A DNA stretch of 64,000 nucleotides from Toxotes chatareus. Taxonomy: Eukaryota > Chordata > Actinopteri > Toxotidae. The DNA lies in contig CM028888.1 of NCBI GenBank assembly GCA_016801885.1, forward strand, positions 16,663,170 through 16,727,169. Reading direction: 5' to 3'. Below are positions 9,831 to 23,900 of the stretch, piece by piece. Both the position numbers and the translations under genes were made by a program. The number at the start of each line of letters is the position of its first letter. Position 1 is the stretch's first letter. The notes beneath the pieces were generated by a model. It ran no database searches, was not told the origin of the DNA, and worked only from the letters and a program-made list of their open reading frames with translations.

Positions 9831-12360
9831 ACATGGCCAATTTGCCAGAGACGAATCCCAGCTTCTGTTTCATGTGCTTTCTATATGATAACTCAAGAGA
9901 ACTTAACCTAAACCGACTCTTGAAGAGACGAGGAGACATAAATGTAGCACATTTTTCACAGAATTCAGTCCAGTATGGCAGCACGACAAAGTAAGCAAAC
10001 ATCATTTAAAGCTTTTGTTTTGTGACCACAGACTGTATGGTTGTGGCAGTTATGGATCTATCATCCACAAATGTATCCGTATTATATAAGAAGCTGTACT
10101 ACAGCTTGCACGCAGCTTTTAAATAATGGGGAAAATGACCATTTATCATGACCGTAAATTAAGCTAACTCAAAACCAAGCTAAACCTCTCTACTCAAACT
10201 CACTGTAATGGTAAACTGATGCTTTTCAGAGAGTAAATATAAGCACCTAATTCCTTAGCAAAACCTCACTCCCAGGGCAACACGTTTTTGTTTAATATTT
10301 TAAAATTTATTGCAAGGTGTTACCATGTAAAATAGGTTTGAAATTAAAATGTTTGAAAGCCCTGTCATTCTAAATATGTAGGCACTTTAAAGACTTGCAT
10401 CTTGATTTTCAGTTTGCTTAACATGAACTTGAGCCTTGACAACTTGCACTAAAAGAGTGTTTTCTTTTCACACGTCAGAGCAGGAAAAGCACAGGTGTAA
10501 ATAATGAAATTTCAGGGTCCTGGTGTTGTGTATGCTGGCTTACTGTCACACTGCCATGGCTTTTGAGAGTATTTGAACAGAATGAAGCCACTGTTAACGT
10601 TAATAGTAACGCTTGTTCTTTTCCTGTGCTGCCAAATTAAAAATTCTGTTGTGTAAAAGGCCAATCGTGCTTCTCTGCCAGGGTCAGATCAAGCAATGTC
10701 TATTCTCCACCGTCCCACCACACCCCTGCTGTTGTTGAGGTGTGTTGGCCTTCCTATTACTCTATATTAACTCACTGAATGTGGCTCATGAAGCTATTTT
10801 GAATTTGCTTGTAGCTGTGCTTTTAATTGCACTCTTCTAGATCGGCATTTGCCTTCGATCTGGGGTTGCTTTTCTTGTTGGACTTTGTGGTAGGGGTTTG
10901 TGTCCGTGCGCGTGTATCTGTTGTGTAGCTGTGCAGTAAAACATCGCATCCCACAAAGGAGGTGCATGAAACTCCACAGCAAATGACAACAGCACTTCAG
11001 CACACATATGAACCCACTGTGTTGTACATTTGCTTCTGTTGTAGTTTGACATGTTACAGTCAGCTGAATGTAAACATTCATTTAAAATCACAGTAATTCA
11101 TTTTGACTGTGGAATTCAGCACAGGTGTGTTCATTTAACACCACACTTGTTGCCCTGTAGATAATGTTAATTTTTCATGTTTTAAGTGGCATTTACTGGG
11201 GAAATGCTAGCAGGATGAATATGATACATGCTATGTTACGTATGAAAGCGTGATTTTTTTTGTTAAAAATGTGATTGTTTTCAGAAAATCACACCACAAG
11301 AAATGGCGTGCTTAATTTGGGAGTTATCATCACACATTTTGATTCATATGCATGAGCTCTTTATCAAGTAGTGCTACGGTAAAGCCAGATGGTGGCAGTG
11401 TTAATCCAGTCAAATAAAGTTTTATTTTTAACCTTTTCCCCCAGTTTTCCCAGAACTTAGAACATACTGTATATTTTACTGCATGCTGTTTGTACATGCT
11501 GTTTATTAAATTTTTCATAAATGGCATGATGGCAGCACTCATACATCATTTTATCATGCATAAAGCCATACCATTAGAATTTTGTTATTGTAATGTATAG
11601 ATTTCATATGGAAACCACATTCGCATTCACTATCATACCACACAAACTGCATTATGACTGGACAAGATAATTGCAAATGCACGACACATTGTTGGGTATA
11701 TTTGTGTATGCGCTGTTAATGTGTGTGTCAGCAAGCAATGCCTGAGGTCACAAGTAACAGTATGAAAGTTTGTGCACTGTATGTGGAGATGTAGTGCGTT
11801 GTGTGAATGCCTTTTTAGACCTTGAGAGTTGTGGTTGTTGTGACTGCACTGAAATAGTGCTTTTTATCCCACAAACACAGGCTTTTGTGGATGTTCACAG
11901 AAATTTTTGGTTTGCTTTGTAATGACCACTACAGAGAAATGATTGATGTCTTACAAAATAAAATGAATGCGAGATAATCGAATCTCTTTCCAACAGAAAA
12001 AAAATTGTATTCCAATATTCCTCGTTGCGACGTAACATAATCCCGAAACCTATATGGATTCCTCTCAGCACCTACTCAGCGATGTGCTTTCCAGTTTTCT
12101 CTCTTCTGGGTTTCTCATCTTCTTTCAGGGAAAACCTTTACATCTCGTTCTCTTGGGAATGTGTGAGAGAGAAAGACAGAGAGAGCTAGAAAGAGTAATA
12201 GGGGGAGGGAGAGGATACACATGTTTAAGTGGAGAAATAGGAATTTCTCACATTATGCTTTCCCTCAGTACCTCCATCCCTTCATCCCTTAATACCCAAG
12301 GCTCTGACCTTGACTTTAACCCTGAAAAACCCATGTTTTAGTATCCACTCACCTTTTCTT

Positions 12361-12414
12361 TTTTCTTTTTCATTTTTTTTCTTTCTTTCTTTCTTTCTCT
12401 TTCTTTCTTTCTTT
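12361..12414. repeat. CTTT tetranucleotide microsatellite
   Basis: An impure (CTTT)n pyrimidine tract with long T runs at its left side. It is a simple repeat and likely length-variable. Confidence 0.9.
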
Positions 12415-12809
12415 ACTGTTTATGGCCATTAATAGTCCAGTCCTCAGAGAGGTCCTGTCTGCACACAGGCCACCATTACAGATGAAGAGGCAAAGTGATT
12501 TCCATGTAAATGGTGTCAGAATGTCATTTTGAAGTGAAGCTGCTGAGAAAATGAATTCCTGAAGACGAAAGAGATTACCAAGGGGCAATGACACCTGGAT
12601 TGCATTCTCACAGATTCCCCATACAGCTCTTGTATAATGGTCCGTCCATAAAAATAGCTTTGTTTGGCTTCCTGACTGCGTAGATGCTGAACTGTCAGTC
12701 AGCCCAGCCAGAGACAGGAAAGGAAAAGCGACTCAAATATTACCATATAAATATGTGGTAATATAACCACTGGTTATTCTTTGATATGAGCAAATCACAG
12801 TTCAACTTA

Positions 12810-12810
<1 letters not shown>

Positions 12811-12850
<40 letters not shown>
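12811..12850. repeat. (TG)20 microsatellite
   Basis: Twenty perfect TG units, followed by TCTGTGTGAGAGACAG. A typical fish dinucleotide repeat. Confidence 0.95.
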
Positions 12851-12852
<2 letters not shown>

Positions 12853-15800
12853 TGTGTGAGAGACAGCAATATACTGAAGGAATTTGTTTCCTCATCAGTC
12901 TATAGGCACAGTGTAATGATTAAGTGGTGAAGGTACAAGGTGTCCAGGCTAAATAAATTAAATTTGGAGCTCCATAGACCTCAGGGCTGGCCATCAGTCT
13001 ATGTGACAGATTCACCATACAGCTAAAGAAACAAATATTAAGACCACGGCCAATAATGGAACAGGGCAAAAAGCAGCTATAGGAAGAAGGGTCAACAGGT
13101 TGACGTCAACCCAAACCTCTTTTTTTTTTCTTTTTCTAACAGAGAGAAGACACAGCAGGGAAATGCCCATTGCCAACACTCTCACAGAGGTTAGTACAGT
13201 GTGAAGACTTAACATCTCACTGTTGTTATTCTTAAGTAACTTGCTTGTGAGAATTGAAATTAATTTGAGATTCTATTGGTGGATTATGTAATACTATTAT
13301 CATTCCATACTAATGAGCCATATTTCTCTGCATAAATATGTAAGTAATATGAAGAGATGATCTTCATTAGCTTATATAAATCATTCTATTTATGTTCTTA
13401 GAAGGTCATGGGTGATATAGGGCAAATGCTTAAGAATGGACTGTTTCCTTCATTTAATAGATATAAATATTTAAATTGGATTTTGCAAATGGAAAATTAT
13501 TGCCACTGAATATCGCTGATAACACAACGTTTGTCCTCATCTAGAGTTTAATGTAAATGCAGGGCTATCATTCATGTGGCAACATGTTATTGCAGGAACC
13601 ATGATAATGGGATACATTAAATAATGAAGGTGAGAATGAGAACGCATATGTCAAAGGTGACAGAGCAGAAATATATTAAGTGAAATAAATATATAATGTT
13701 GCTGCTAAATTGATTTATAAAGCCAGTGTTTCATTGTTTAAACACTGGATAAATTGATATGCTCTGGTGAACAAGGAAGCCCATAGAAAGGGGGGTGGGG
13801 GTAATGGTCATTTGCTTCACAACAAAATATTAAGAAATATCCCAAATCCTCCAAATACAAAACACAAGTTTTTATGATTTGCAGGCACATACTGTTCGTC
13901 TGTGACTGTCTTACCTGAGATTCAAACCGCTAGTGGTCATTTGGTCATTCTGACCAGTAAAGCAACATTCTCGCTACAGAAGACCATGTTTCCTCTTGAG
14001 ATTATTATCTGTCCAATGTCACACTCAGAAGTCTGCTCCCGTCAGCATGATAGATGACCATGATATTGACTTGAGGTTAATTCAAAACCGCGCTGCCGAG
14101 TTAGATGAAGGATCTCGATAAGAGCGCTGCTGATAAGAATGCTGCTGAAAAGAAAATTGTTTTGGGTCACATGCCCTGATGCTCCTCCACTGCAGCAACA
14201 GAGTCTGTACTTTTACCCATCATTACTTCACGGCACAATTACAGCTGAGAATACCTAAAAGCCAGACAGCTAAGTATTCCCCTTTATGAATTTAGAAACA
14301 CTGTTAACCTTTCTGATGTGTGTTTGGAGTCTGCAGTATATAATAGCATAGACTGATCTCTCCACAAACTAAATACAAGAAGGAATTAGAAGACAGGCGT
14401 CTTGTTCTCTTTTATGCTGAGAACAGTATTTAAACTAACACAATGATACCTAGATAAACGGTGTGTTTGCCTGATTTGTGTAATCCATTGAGCCCCTCAC
14501 ACTGCTGTATGTGGTAGACTGCATTGAATAAATAGCTGCAGAGCAATGTTGCGGATCAATTCTCCTTTTGTTACACAGATCATTGCGCAGAAGAAGATGC
14601 GTTCATCAGTCATTGTGGACACTGTTTTCAATAAAAATCAAAAATAAAACTATTAATTCAGTGTGAGCACAGGTGAACTAGTCTTAAAAAATGCACAGAG
14701 GTGTGGATAGAGGGAGACAGTGGAGTTCCACAAACATGCAAGTCAGGTTGATGGAGAACTCTAACATTTCTATTGGTGTAAATGTGTTTGTCTTCCCTAT
14801 CTCTATGATGAATTGGGTTTTTTTTGTTTTTTTTTTTGCACCTCCACTATATGTGCCTGAACAAGAATAAGCAGGAAGCAAAAAATAAATGGGCAACAAC
14901 AATTGCAATCTCTCTCAGTGAAAGAGAGGGAGGCAGGCTGGTTTTGCTGCAGGTAACTGTAGACCCTGTGGGATACCTTTCTGCAGATTGTGAACCACAA
15001 CACGGGGATGTTTCCCCATGTTGCAGTAACACACTGTGATTCTCTACTCATTGTTGTAGGGAGCTTGAGCTGTGACACTTCGTTTAGAAAGCCATTGAAA
15101 ATATACTGTATATAAAACATATATATACACATTTGCATATTGTGTCAAGCTGTGCAATACAATGTTGGTGCTGTTACGCAGACACAATAAATATTCAGAT
15201 ACACTGAAATGTACATTAACACACTGTTTTACCAGTACACTCAGTGAAAGTATTTAGGATAACCATGTTCCCGGTGACTGAAAAAAAAAGGGACAAACTG
15301 GAAAATGAGAATATTTCCCTGTTTTTTTTAATCAAAATGATAATTTCTATTGTTGAAGTTCAGCCTTTTCTCATGTCCCTCAGTGTGTGAGTTGTCAGGC
15401 TTAATCTGTAAGAGTAAATTGTCTGAGTACAGCCTTAGGACCCTGAGGATATTGGACCTAGGTTGCTGCAGAGGTAGGTTTGTGATTTGTATGCACCCCA
15501 TCTGATAGCGTCTCCTGGATCACAGATGGATTATTTAGGCTTTTCCTTCGGCATAGACTCCTTCTTTTGATTTTTTTTTCTTTACTTGGGTTTTTTTTTT
15601 TTTTACAGGTCAACAGCGTATCTTTTTCTTTTTCTTTCTGCTCTCATTGTTAGGTGCTTGGATTCCTAAAAAACCCACACTGGGAGAGATTTGGCTTTAC
15701 CAGAAAAAAAAAATGGAACAATAATACTGGATGGATAACCGAGAGGGGTAAGTTGGAAACTTGTACTCATTCATATTAGCGAGGCTTGGTTAGTAATTTC

Positions 15801-18800
15801 ACTATTGTCAGTGCACATGTTTTTGCCATAGGTGGCTTCAGGAAGAATTGAATCCTTTCCCTGCCCATTGATTCTTGCAGGAGCAGATGCTGTCCACGTG
15901 CTGAGGTATTGAAAGTTATATGTGGCTAACACAAATTGCCATGAATGTCATTTGTACTCTGATGATTGAATGTTGCCAAACAAGCAGGAACTGCAGGGTG
16001 TACCTCTAATTCTTTAATGTTCTCAATCCATGTATTTACTACGATTGAAGAGACTTTTAAAGTCAAGTCCGGTTCTTAAAATGATATGATGTTTTACTCT
16101 TTTCTGTGTTAAAGTTTAGAAAATAGCTAAATTATAATTTAATTTCATCTTATAAGATCTTAAAGAATAAAAGTCAATCATCAATTAATTTGAATTGGAG
16201 GGGTGAAATATGGTGACAGGGATATACTGAATGAATATAATAACCACATAATAAGAATGTTTTTTACAAACTTTTTAAAAAAAGGTAAAATACTTCACAG
16301 TTCGCATTTCTACATAATCGAGATCTTCAGCTTTTTCTCCCTCTATGGTCTCTGTTTTTCATTTTATTTCTCTGGTTTCTGGTTCTGAAAATCCTTCAGT
16401 GGTTTTGAAAACCCTAAAGGGATTAAGCTACGGATGTGCACAAGTAACAGTCGCTAGAATTTACATTCAAACAAATCCAACACTGGTGGATTTAGTGCGT
16501 TTGGCTAAACTATGAATTCAAAAACCTTCACTGTGAATGTGAAGTTGCTCTTAACATACTTGTCCAACCAAATAAAGGGAAGGTATGAAGTTTTTTTTTT
16601 CTCAGTGAGCAGTGAGAACATGTGATGAGCATCCTGTAGTGCTGCACTATGGATGAGTATTATGAGTGCAGTAAAAAAAAATCACTTGTCAAGTTGAGTG
16701 GAGTCATTTGCTATCAAATGCCTTAATCTGTAAATGCCTTCAACTGACCCTGAGGTGTTTATCAAGGGGATGAAACAGTGGTTTGCTTTTTCTTCTCCTT
16801 TATTTTCTCCTTTATTCCTGACACTCATATTCTTTATGAGGTATTTATAATGCTATTTATACCACATACCAAATGTATTATTTTTGTTGTTTGTTGGTAG
16901 AAAGTTCAAATGCAGATAGCAGCCTCTTACTTGTAAAGTTCTGATGCTGACATATCAGGGTTAGGGTTAGCCGTCCATCCTCTGGGGCCAACGGTCGCTG
17001 CCCCTCGTGGCTGGTCTGTGGGATCATCTGTTACTCCTCAGGCCACTTTTTCTTTTCCACAATGCCTACTCAGCCGACAATGACTTGTCACTATGAGCCC
17101 TGACAGAGCTCCAGACATTGCCTCTCATACTTTTAATATCCTTTGTCTTGGTCTGATAGCTCCCTTAATGTATTATAGTGGCAGTGATGAAAGCCTGTAC
17201 TTGCACCCCCCCCCAATCCATTTCCCCAAAAGACACAACCATATGTCAGCGATAACCGCCAGGTGTTGATAAGAACTCTTCAGGCTTACATGAGGAGACA
17301 GTGAGCCTCATATAATGTTGAAGTATGTGCCTTTACTCGATTGGCAGTAATTTATGCAGGTGGTTGGTGTGTACATCAAAAATCCGAGTCTGTCCGTCTC
17401 AATAGTCCAAGCCTCTTCCTCCACATGCCTCCCACTGTGGCCTTGATTTAGACTCCTGTTCCTGCACAGAGAATAGTCAGTGAATCATGCTTCCTGGTTG
17501 TGCCCCCTGCTTTCCCTCAGCATCCAGTGGTGTTGTACCACAGAGCTTTTGATTAACCATCACAGAGTTTACATTGTGCATATAGAGGTATACAGATTTG
17601 AATAAGTTTGGCCTTAAACATGACCATGTATATAGCTAATACAGTATTACATTTGTAGTGGTGCGGCATGAAATATTTACACCAAGCATATAAAAATCCA
17701 TAAATGTATGTGGGAATATGCAGTGTGTTAGTGTTATATTCCTGCAAATGCTACAGGTGCATTGAAATATGTCTGCTTTTTGTTGCAATTTGCGTCCAAA
17801 GTAAATATATCCACTTTAATTAGTATGAAATATAGCATTGCACATGTTTGTCTCTATGAGTGCAGGGAATAGCACTTAGGAGGGAGAAAAAAATGAGGTG
17901 GAGAGATACTGAGAGCTGATTCTGTTCATGCTCCAGTGCTTTCTACAGTATGTGATCTGTCTGCGGTGGTATAGGCAGAGTTCCTGCTCTGGCTTATTGA
18001 CAGTATGTTAGATGGTAAGCTGTGATTATTCCCCAGTAGACAGAGGAAGGAAGGGGAAATCAGCAGTCCTGTCTCCTTTGATCTGCAGACTCTCACCATT
18101 AGCTCAGAGCCTGTGCTGATGAGTCAAACAGATTTTCATGTCTTTCAGTGGAGGCAACTTTGCAAACGTTGGGTGCCAGTGCATGCACGTGTGTACAGTT
18201 AACATAGACATTATCTCCATGACACAGTATGATGATGCTCACAGGGTGGGTGCATGTTATTTCCATTATACTAATTGGACAGCACGATCAGCACAAAATT
18301 AAATGGAAATTTACTGAAGTTACTGAGCCGCATACAACAAAGAGGAGCATTATACTATGTGTTGACTACACATACTGCTAACATGCATACTGCTAATCTT
18401 TTCATAGTCCATCCCTGATCTGATTTTCTTTGTTTTTACTAGAACCATTCCTATTGCACATTTTTCATTTCAGGTTTTATATTTCCTAGTGTGACAGTAA
18501 CACTTCTCCACTGGAGATATCAGCATATTACGCATATACTCAGGTGCTTTTTCTGTTTCACTCATATAATTTTTTTCTCCCACAGGCATATTGGATTTAT
18601 TGTTTATTGTGTTTTTTTCCCTTCTACACATATTCTACACCCATTTGCTGCCAATATTCTATCTGTATTCCCCATAAGATATGTTAAATAAAACCAAACA
18701 ACTTAATGTTATTAATTACCACCTACATTTAATATTCAGTGCTCAACAAAATGCAATTCTTCACTCATTATGTTGGTAATCCGTGAGAAGAGCTTTATAA

Positions 18801-19071
18801 CCACAGATTTCAATATGAATGTTGTTCATATTGAAGATTATATTACTGTAGAATATTATTGTTTCTGGCTTTCATAGCTTCTGAAACATCAGCATCTTTT
18901 ACTGTTCAGTCTGTAGTAGAAGTTATTTTACCCACCGATCACGATAGGATAGTTTTGAAGTTTATTTACTGGCTTATAAAATTCAGCAAATTAATATAAA
19001 CCAGATCCAGATGAAGCAGATACAGAATAAATAAAAATAAAATTCAATGAAGCATATATAATACAACCAAG

Positions 19072-19095
19072 CTCTTAGTCTAACAAGACTAAGAG
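19072..19095. repeat. perfect 10-bp hairpin
   Basis: CTCTTAGTCT (19072-19081) and AGACTAAGAG (19086-19095) are exact reverse complements around an AACA loop. It stands just before a decayed interspersed repeat and may mark the edge of an element. Confidence 0.8.
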
Positions 19096-19129
19096 TCAGC
19101 AGCAATTCCAGTGTCTCTAGACATTGACA

Positions 19130-19418
19130 TGTTCTGCTGGATTAGTGAAAACTTTGACGTGCTTGCATTGCTAGATGAAAAGTTAGAGAATTTCATGGCA
19201 ATCCATTCAACAGTTGTGGAGATGTTTCACTGAAAATCAAAAATACCAACCTCACAATGGTGCTAGACGAAAAGTCAGGGGATCATCAAAGTCACTAGGA
19301 CTCACCAGGGACCATGGAAGTGAAAATTTTCATGACAATCCAATTATTAGCCACTGAGATAGTTCAGTCTGGACCAGAGAGTGGGACTGACCAACTGACA
19401 GACTGTCATTGCCATCCA
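19130..19418 (+). repeat. fish interspersed repeat, plus copy
   Basis: Contains the phrases ATTTCATGGCAATCCATTCA, ACAGTTGTGGAGATGTTTCA, GACGAAAAGTCAGGGGATCA and GAGATAGTTCAGTCTGGACC, ending in ACTGTCATTGCCATCC. I recognise these from a very abundant acanthomorph repeat whose class I cannot state. The same family occurs in reverse at 48700-49160 and as a fragment at about 43870-44060. Confidence 0.65.
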
Positions 19419-20840
19419 AAGAATACTAAATCACAGACCTTATATAATGAAATTTCAGACCTATCTACAGTAAAATTCATACCAGTGGATTACTAATGAA
19501 ATGTAATATTTACATAGTGTTATTATATATGATTTTGTAACCCTGTATGTATGTAACCTTGTTTTTCAAGGTTTTGCAATAATGCCAGCTGACTTAAGCT
19601 TCAACAATTTCAATTTTTGATTATCTGTATACCACTTTTTTTTTTTTCATTTCATTAAAGACTGAATGGCCCCCTGTGAAGAAGACAAAAACCAAACCCA
19701 AAACTTTAAACACCTTGGAGCTTAATCTAAATCCCCTGAAAAATAAGGATCCCTATCCATCTCCTATCACTGTGTGCAAAACACGTTCACTTTTTGCTCA
19801 AGTTTTGGCATATTTACAATTGTTGGCTGTTGGTGTACATTTCTCAGAACAATTAAAGTGGCGCATTGAGCTGGTGGCCACAGGGTGCCAAGCCATCCCA
19901 GGAATCTGGCTGTCCATCAGACAGCTAGGATGAGTTGCAAAGCTGTTTGTACCACAGATGGCTGATCAGTAGAACTGACTTCCTATTCCTCTCGCTTGGC
20001 GTTGTCACCGTATCTCATCAAAATTCCCACTTGAGAGCAAGTGTGTGTTTTCTGTTGTGTGCTTATGCATGTATGAAGGTGTGTATTTGTTCGGGGGCTT
20101 AGGTTGGGATGTGCAGCAGGTAAATGTGAGCATGTTTGCACGGTGTTTGACTTGGATTATGTATGAGCGCATGAAATTTTGACGGGGCACTTGAACACAA
20201 AGCATACACATACCCAGTTTTGCACTAGGCACACAGGGAGCATGTTTCAGATGTACTGTAAAAGCTCATGCGTGTGTTGGAATTTGGTTGGAAAAGCAGC
20301 GCTGAAGCAATAGTAATCTGCATTCCCTTGCTATGTGTGGATTGGATCAGACTGAAACAAACAGACTCAGAGTTTGGCAGCATGCTGGACGGGTTTCAGA
20401 GGAAAGTCCATCTGTCTGCCTTTCCTCTTTATAGTGGAATTTCACACAGGAACATGGTTTCATTTACTCGCCAGCAGGGCAGACAGAGTTTGTTTTATGG
20501 TCATAATGCAATGGTATTTCTGTGGAGTGACAATAATTGTAAGTTACATATACAGAACAGAAAATCATTTACAAAACGGGCTTAATGGATCCTAACAATA
20601 AAGCTGATTCACAGCAAAATGCAAAACAGTTTTTTTCCTCTTTTTTGTCAAATGTCTTAATATAAAATGAAAAAATCGTGAAGTCAAAATAAAAACAGTG
20701 TTTTGCTGTCTTCCTAACTTTGAACTGTAGTGCAAAATGAACTCTTTTTTCCTGCAGCATGTCTCAAGCTCAGCTCACCTGTTCAAACTACGGTATATGT
20801 GATGTTTTGATGCGTTATTTCACCTGTCTCTCTCTCCCAG

Positions 20841-20977
20841 GTTTATTAAGGCCTTTTTAAGGCACTCTGAGCCATCAGGGACCATGAGGGCTGTACAGTC
20901 GCCCATCACAGTCCTTCTCATCAGCCTGCTTTATGTCAGCCAGCTACAGCAGGGCCACACCATGGACATTTCATCAG
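20841..20977 (+). CDS. robo1: robo1 long-isoform first coding exon (signal peptide)
   Basis: The exon starts after the acceptor TCTCTCTCCCAG and ends at TCATCAG|GTGAGA. Translation most likely starts at 20884 (ACC before ATG), giving 31 codons plus one base. The product begins MRAVQSPITVLLISLLYVSQ, a typical secretory signal peptide with a hydrophobic core at about residues 8-18. It corresponds to the divergent N-terminus of human ROBO1 isoform a. The 43 bases before the ATG are open in the same frame, so a start in an upstream exon cannot be excluded. The upstream exon is not identified. The following intron is 1939 bp. Confidence 0.8.
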
Positions 20978-23900
20978 GTGAGAATCTCTTGTGTGGATGA
21001 GAGAAGGGTGAAGAGAGGGAAATATATTTGACAACACTATCTTAATAGCAGAACTTCAGCACCTTGTAGGTGCAGTAATGCTGTCCTCTTGTGGCTGAGA
21101 AGCTTAAGACAGAACTCAGAGGATGTGTTTAGTTCTTTTCTTTCTTTAATTTAAAAATGTTCATAAAACAGAGAATCCAGATTATTCCTGAGGGAGAGTT
21201 TGCAGACCCAATGCCACCGGGATGTGAAATTATAGTTACAACTTAATCAATATGCATTACTTCATGCTCCTCAAAAACATTTTGTGCATGCAAAGTCTTT
21301 TTTTTTACTTGCTGGTCTTTGACTAATTATACAAACCTTGAGTTGGCTCTTACTTTTGGCTGAGTTCAAAGTTTTTATTCCTCTGCCTGCACTGATTTCA
21401 AATAAAATAGACCGCAGTATTACAGTAATGTGTATGATGATACAGGGATATAGGGTAAATATCCATGGGCAACACTGAATGCTTTCAGAGGAAACATGAG
21501 TAGTTCATCAACATGAGTAGTTTAATAATGTCCCTCTTTTTTATTTATTCATTTATTTATCTCAGTTTAGTCATTCTTTTAGTTTATTCAGGTCTTATCT
21601 GCAGTCAAACCTTTTGCCCTCTGTTCTGAAGTCCATGTAAACCTTCACAGTCACAGCTTTATTAGTACTCTGAAATGTTTACATTTGCAAATATATAAAT
21701 ATAGTGTGAAGTCTTCACATTTCACTGGATGTATCAATAATCAGTACGGTTATTATTTCATAAGTCTATGTGGACTTTAAATTCAAACACATTTTTATTA
21801 CCTGTACTCCAACAGGACAATGTTTGGTTTAAATTCCAGTGACATGATGAAGTGGTGGCACCCTCTAGTGGTAACATCATGGCACTTCACATTATGGGTG
21901 GTGCATGTTATATGCTATTTTGGATTCATTACTTTAAAAAATAAATGAAAAATTGACTTACCTAAATTTCTAGTAAAGTTTACTGGTTGCTCAGCTGAAT
22001 TTTCTTCAGCACTCTGTCATTTCAGAAGTGTGTTTGGTTTCTGCTTTCACAGAACAGAACATATTCCTCTTGTGTCCAGGACATTAAGGCCTTCGTACAC
22101 TTCACCTTTCTGTGACTTCATGATTAAATTTAATTTCACCTCACAGTGTTGATGTTCCTCAGATATGCCTCCAAAGCAATATTGATTCATCTTCTGGCAA
22201 GGGAAATATCTCTTTAAGTTAATCTGTTTCTAAAAAAAAGCTTCAAAACGTGAGCTCGGTGAGTTATCATCCAAATTCAATTAAGTTGTGATGTTTTTTT
22301 TTTTTTTTTTTAACAATGCCAAAAGAAGTTCATAAAACTGCTTTGTTGACACAAAGGGTACTCATACACTGCAGTATAATAAAATGTATTCAGGCAACTT
22401 CAGCAACTAGTTATGTCATTGTAATTGCAGCCATTCTGCAGCACTTTTCAGTATCTTTAGAAATTCTGTATTTCATCCATGTAACATGAAATAAGAGTAT
22501 CAGCTTGCAGAACGTGGCTGCATTGTTTTTCTTTTTGAGGCTAATTACTCTGTTCCACTGCTGATACTGAACACATTTGCTAAAACAAATAAATGAATCA
22601 ATGAAAATCACTGAAAACTTTTTCTTTTGCCTTAGTGGTTCTGAATTAATAATGAAGAAGTTATAAATCTGCTCGTCCAATTAGCCACAAATTATAGTAC
22701 AGGATGATCTATCCGCAAGCCAGCTGCCTATTATTTGTCTGCAAATTCTACTAATCAAATACCCTTGTGTTCCCTTTATGTAACAGTCAGTCATTAGTGA
22801 GATTTACTTTGTTTCCTGTTGATAGTAAAACTTCCATGCTGCAAATTGAAAAGCTATGCAGTTTGCTGTAAAACATTTAACAGCATAACCCACTGTTATT
22901 GTTCCCATACAAACAGATACAGATAAACACAGAGAGCACCTCGAGGTCATCACCCAAACACCTGCATCTGAACCTGCAGCTGAACAAGACAACAGCCTTG
23001 GGTACAAAGGTACGGTCCATTTGCTAAATGTGATTTGTGCAGACCTGGTCGATGTGAAGCACTAATGTTTAGTATAGTACACTACGCTGCTGTTACTGCT
23101 GTATGTATTATTAGTCAAAAGTGCCCTCCACTCTTGAACCTTCGAGTCAAAGAATATATTTGAGAGTAGAAGATGCTGTTTAGTATCTTGTTTCTTTTTT
23201 GTCCTTTCTAATTTTGTCATTAGTCAAAATGAAATGATCTATTTTATAACATGCATTCATCCTATTTTTTAGGTGTCTTAGGTGTTTTGTCTGGGTTTTA
23301 ACTTGTGAAAAAGGTTTTAAGGAAATCTCTAAAGTAAGCCTCGACAAAGCCAGCAGTCAGTAAAGTGGTTCTCTGGGTTGTGCTGATTCTGTATTTGTCC
23401 TTTGAAAGATACAATGTTGAATCCAATTCCCAAGAAGGGGACTATGTTTCCTTTTGCTGACAAAGACTCTAATACCACTTAATGCCAGTTCAGCAGCTGT
23501 AGACCTCAAGTGCTGTGTCCAAAGCCAACACACTTCAATGCCCTCTCCCTTTGCTTTGATATTTTATGGTAAGGGCTCTGACATGGGATGTACTGAGACA
23601 GAACAAAGCTAAATGTTTAAGAGCTCTTCTCTCCCTGTGGCCTCCATGGTCCGGAGATTACAAAATCCAACTTATATGCCGAACAGTCTTTCTGACACCT
23701 GGAGCTCATTTAAGTTAACTCAAAGAAAGAAAATTAGATGCTAAAATAATGACATCTTTGGCCTTTTATCTTTAATGGGCACCATAACGATGTTTTCTTT
23801 TCTTTACCTTCATAGGATCTAAATTGGAGCTTTTTGGAATTTAATGGTTGAAAGTTTGTTTCTTCATCTGTTTGTTTCCTCTCTCAACATAAAACGCCTT

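Larger units (their letters stand above)
9831..20840. other. gene-poor interval between ppm1d and robo1
   Basis: About 11 kb between two divergently transcribed genes. I see microsatellites (12361-12414, 12811-12850), a pyrimidine tract at about 15560-15640, a GGGTTA pair at about 16959-16971, a C run at about 17205, an interspersed repeat (19130-19418) and a perfect hairpin at 19072-19095. The robo1 exon at 20841 begins with a splice acceptor, so at least one upstream exon must exist, perhaps here, but no CpG-rich start is obvious. No other coding sequence is convincing. Confidence 0.5.

Noticed and set aside
9962..9990. Possible small exon with ATGGCAGCACGACAAA|GTAAGC, suggesting a gene divergent from ppm1d
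   Set aside because: Only one donor-like site and about five codons; no downstream exon of a known gene found before robo1.
16959..16971. GGGTTAGGGTTAG, telomere-like
   Set aside because: Only two units, which is common by chance in introns.
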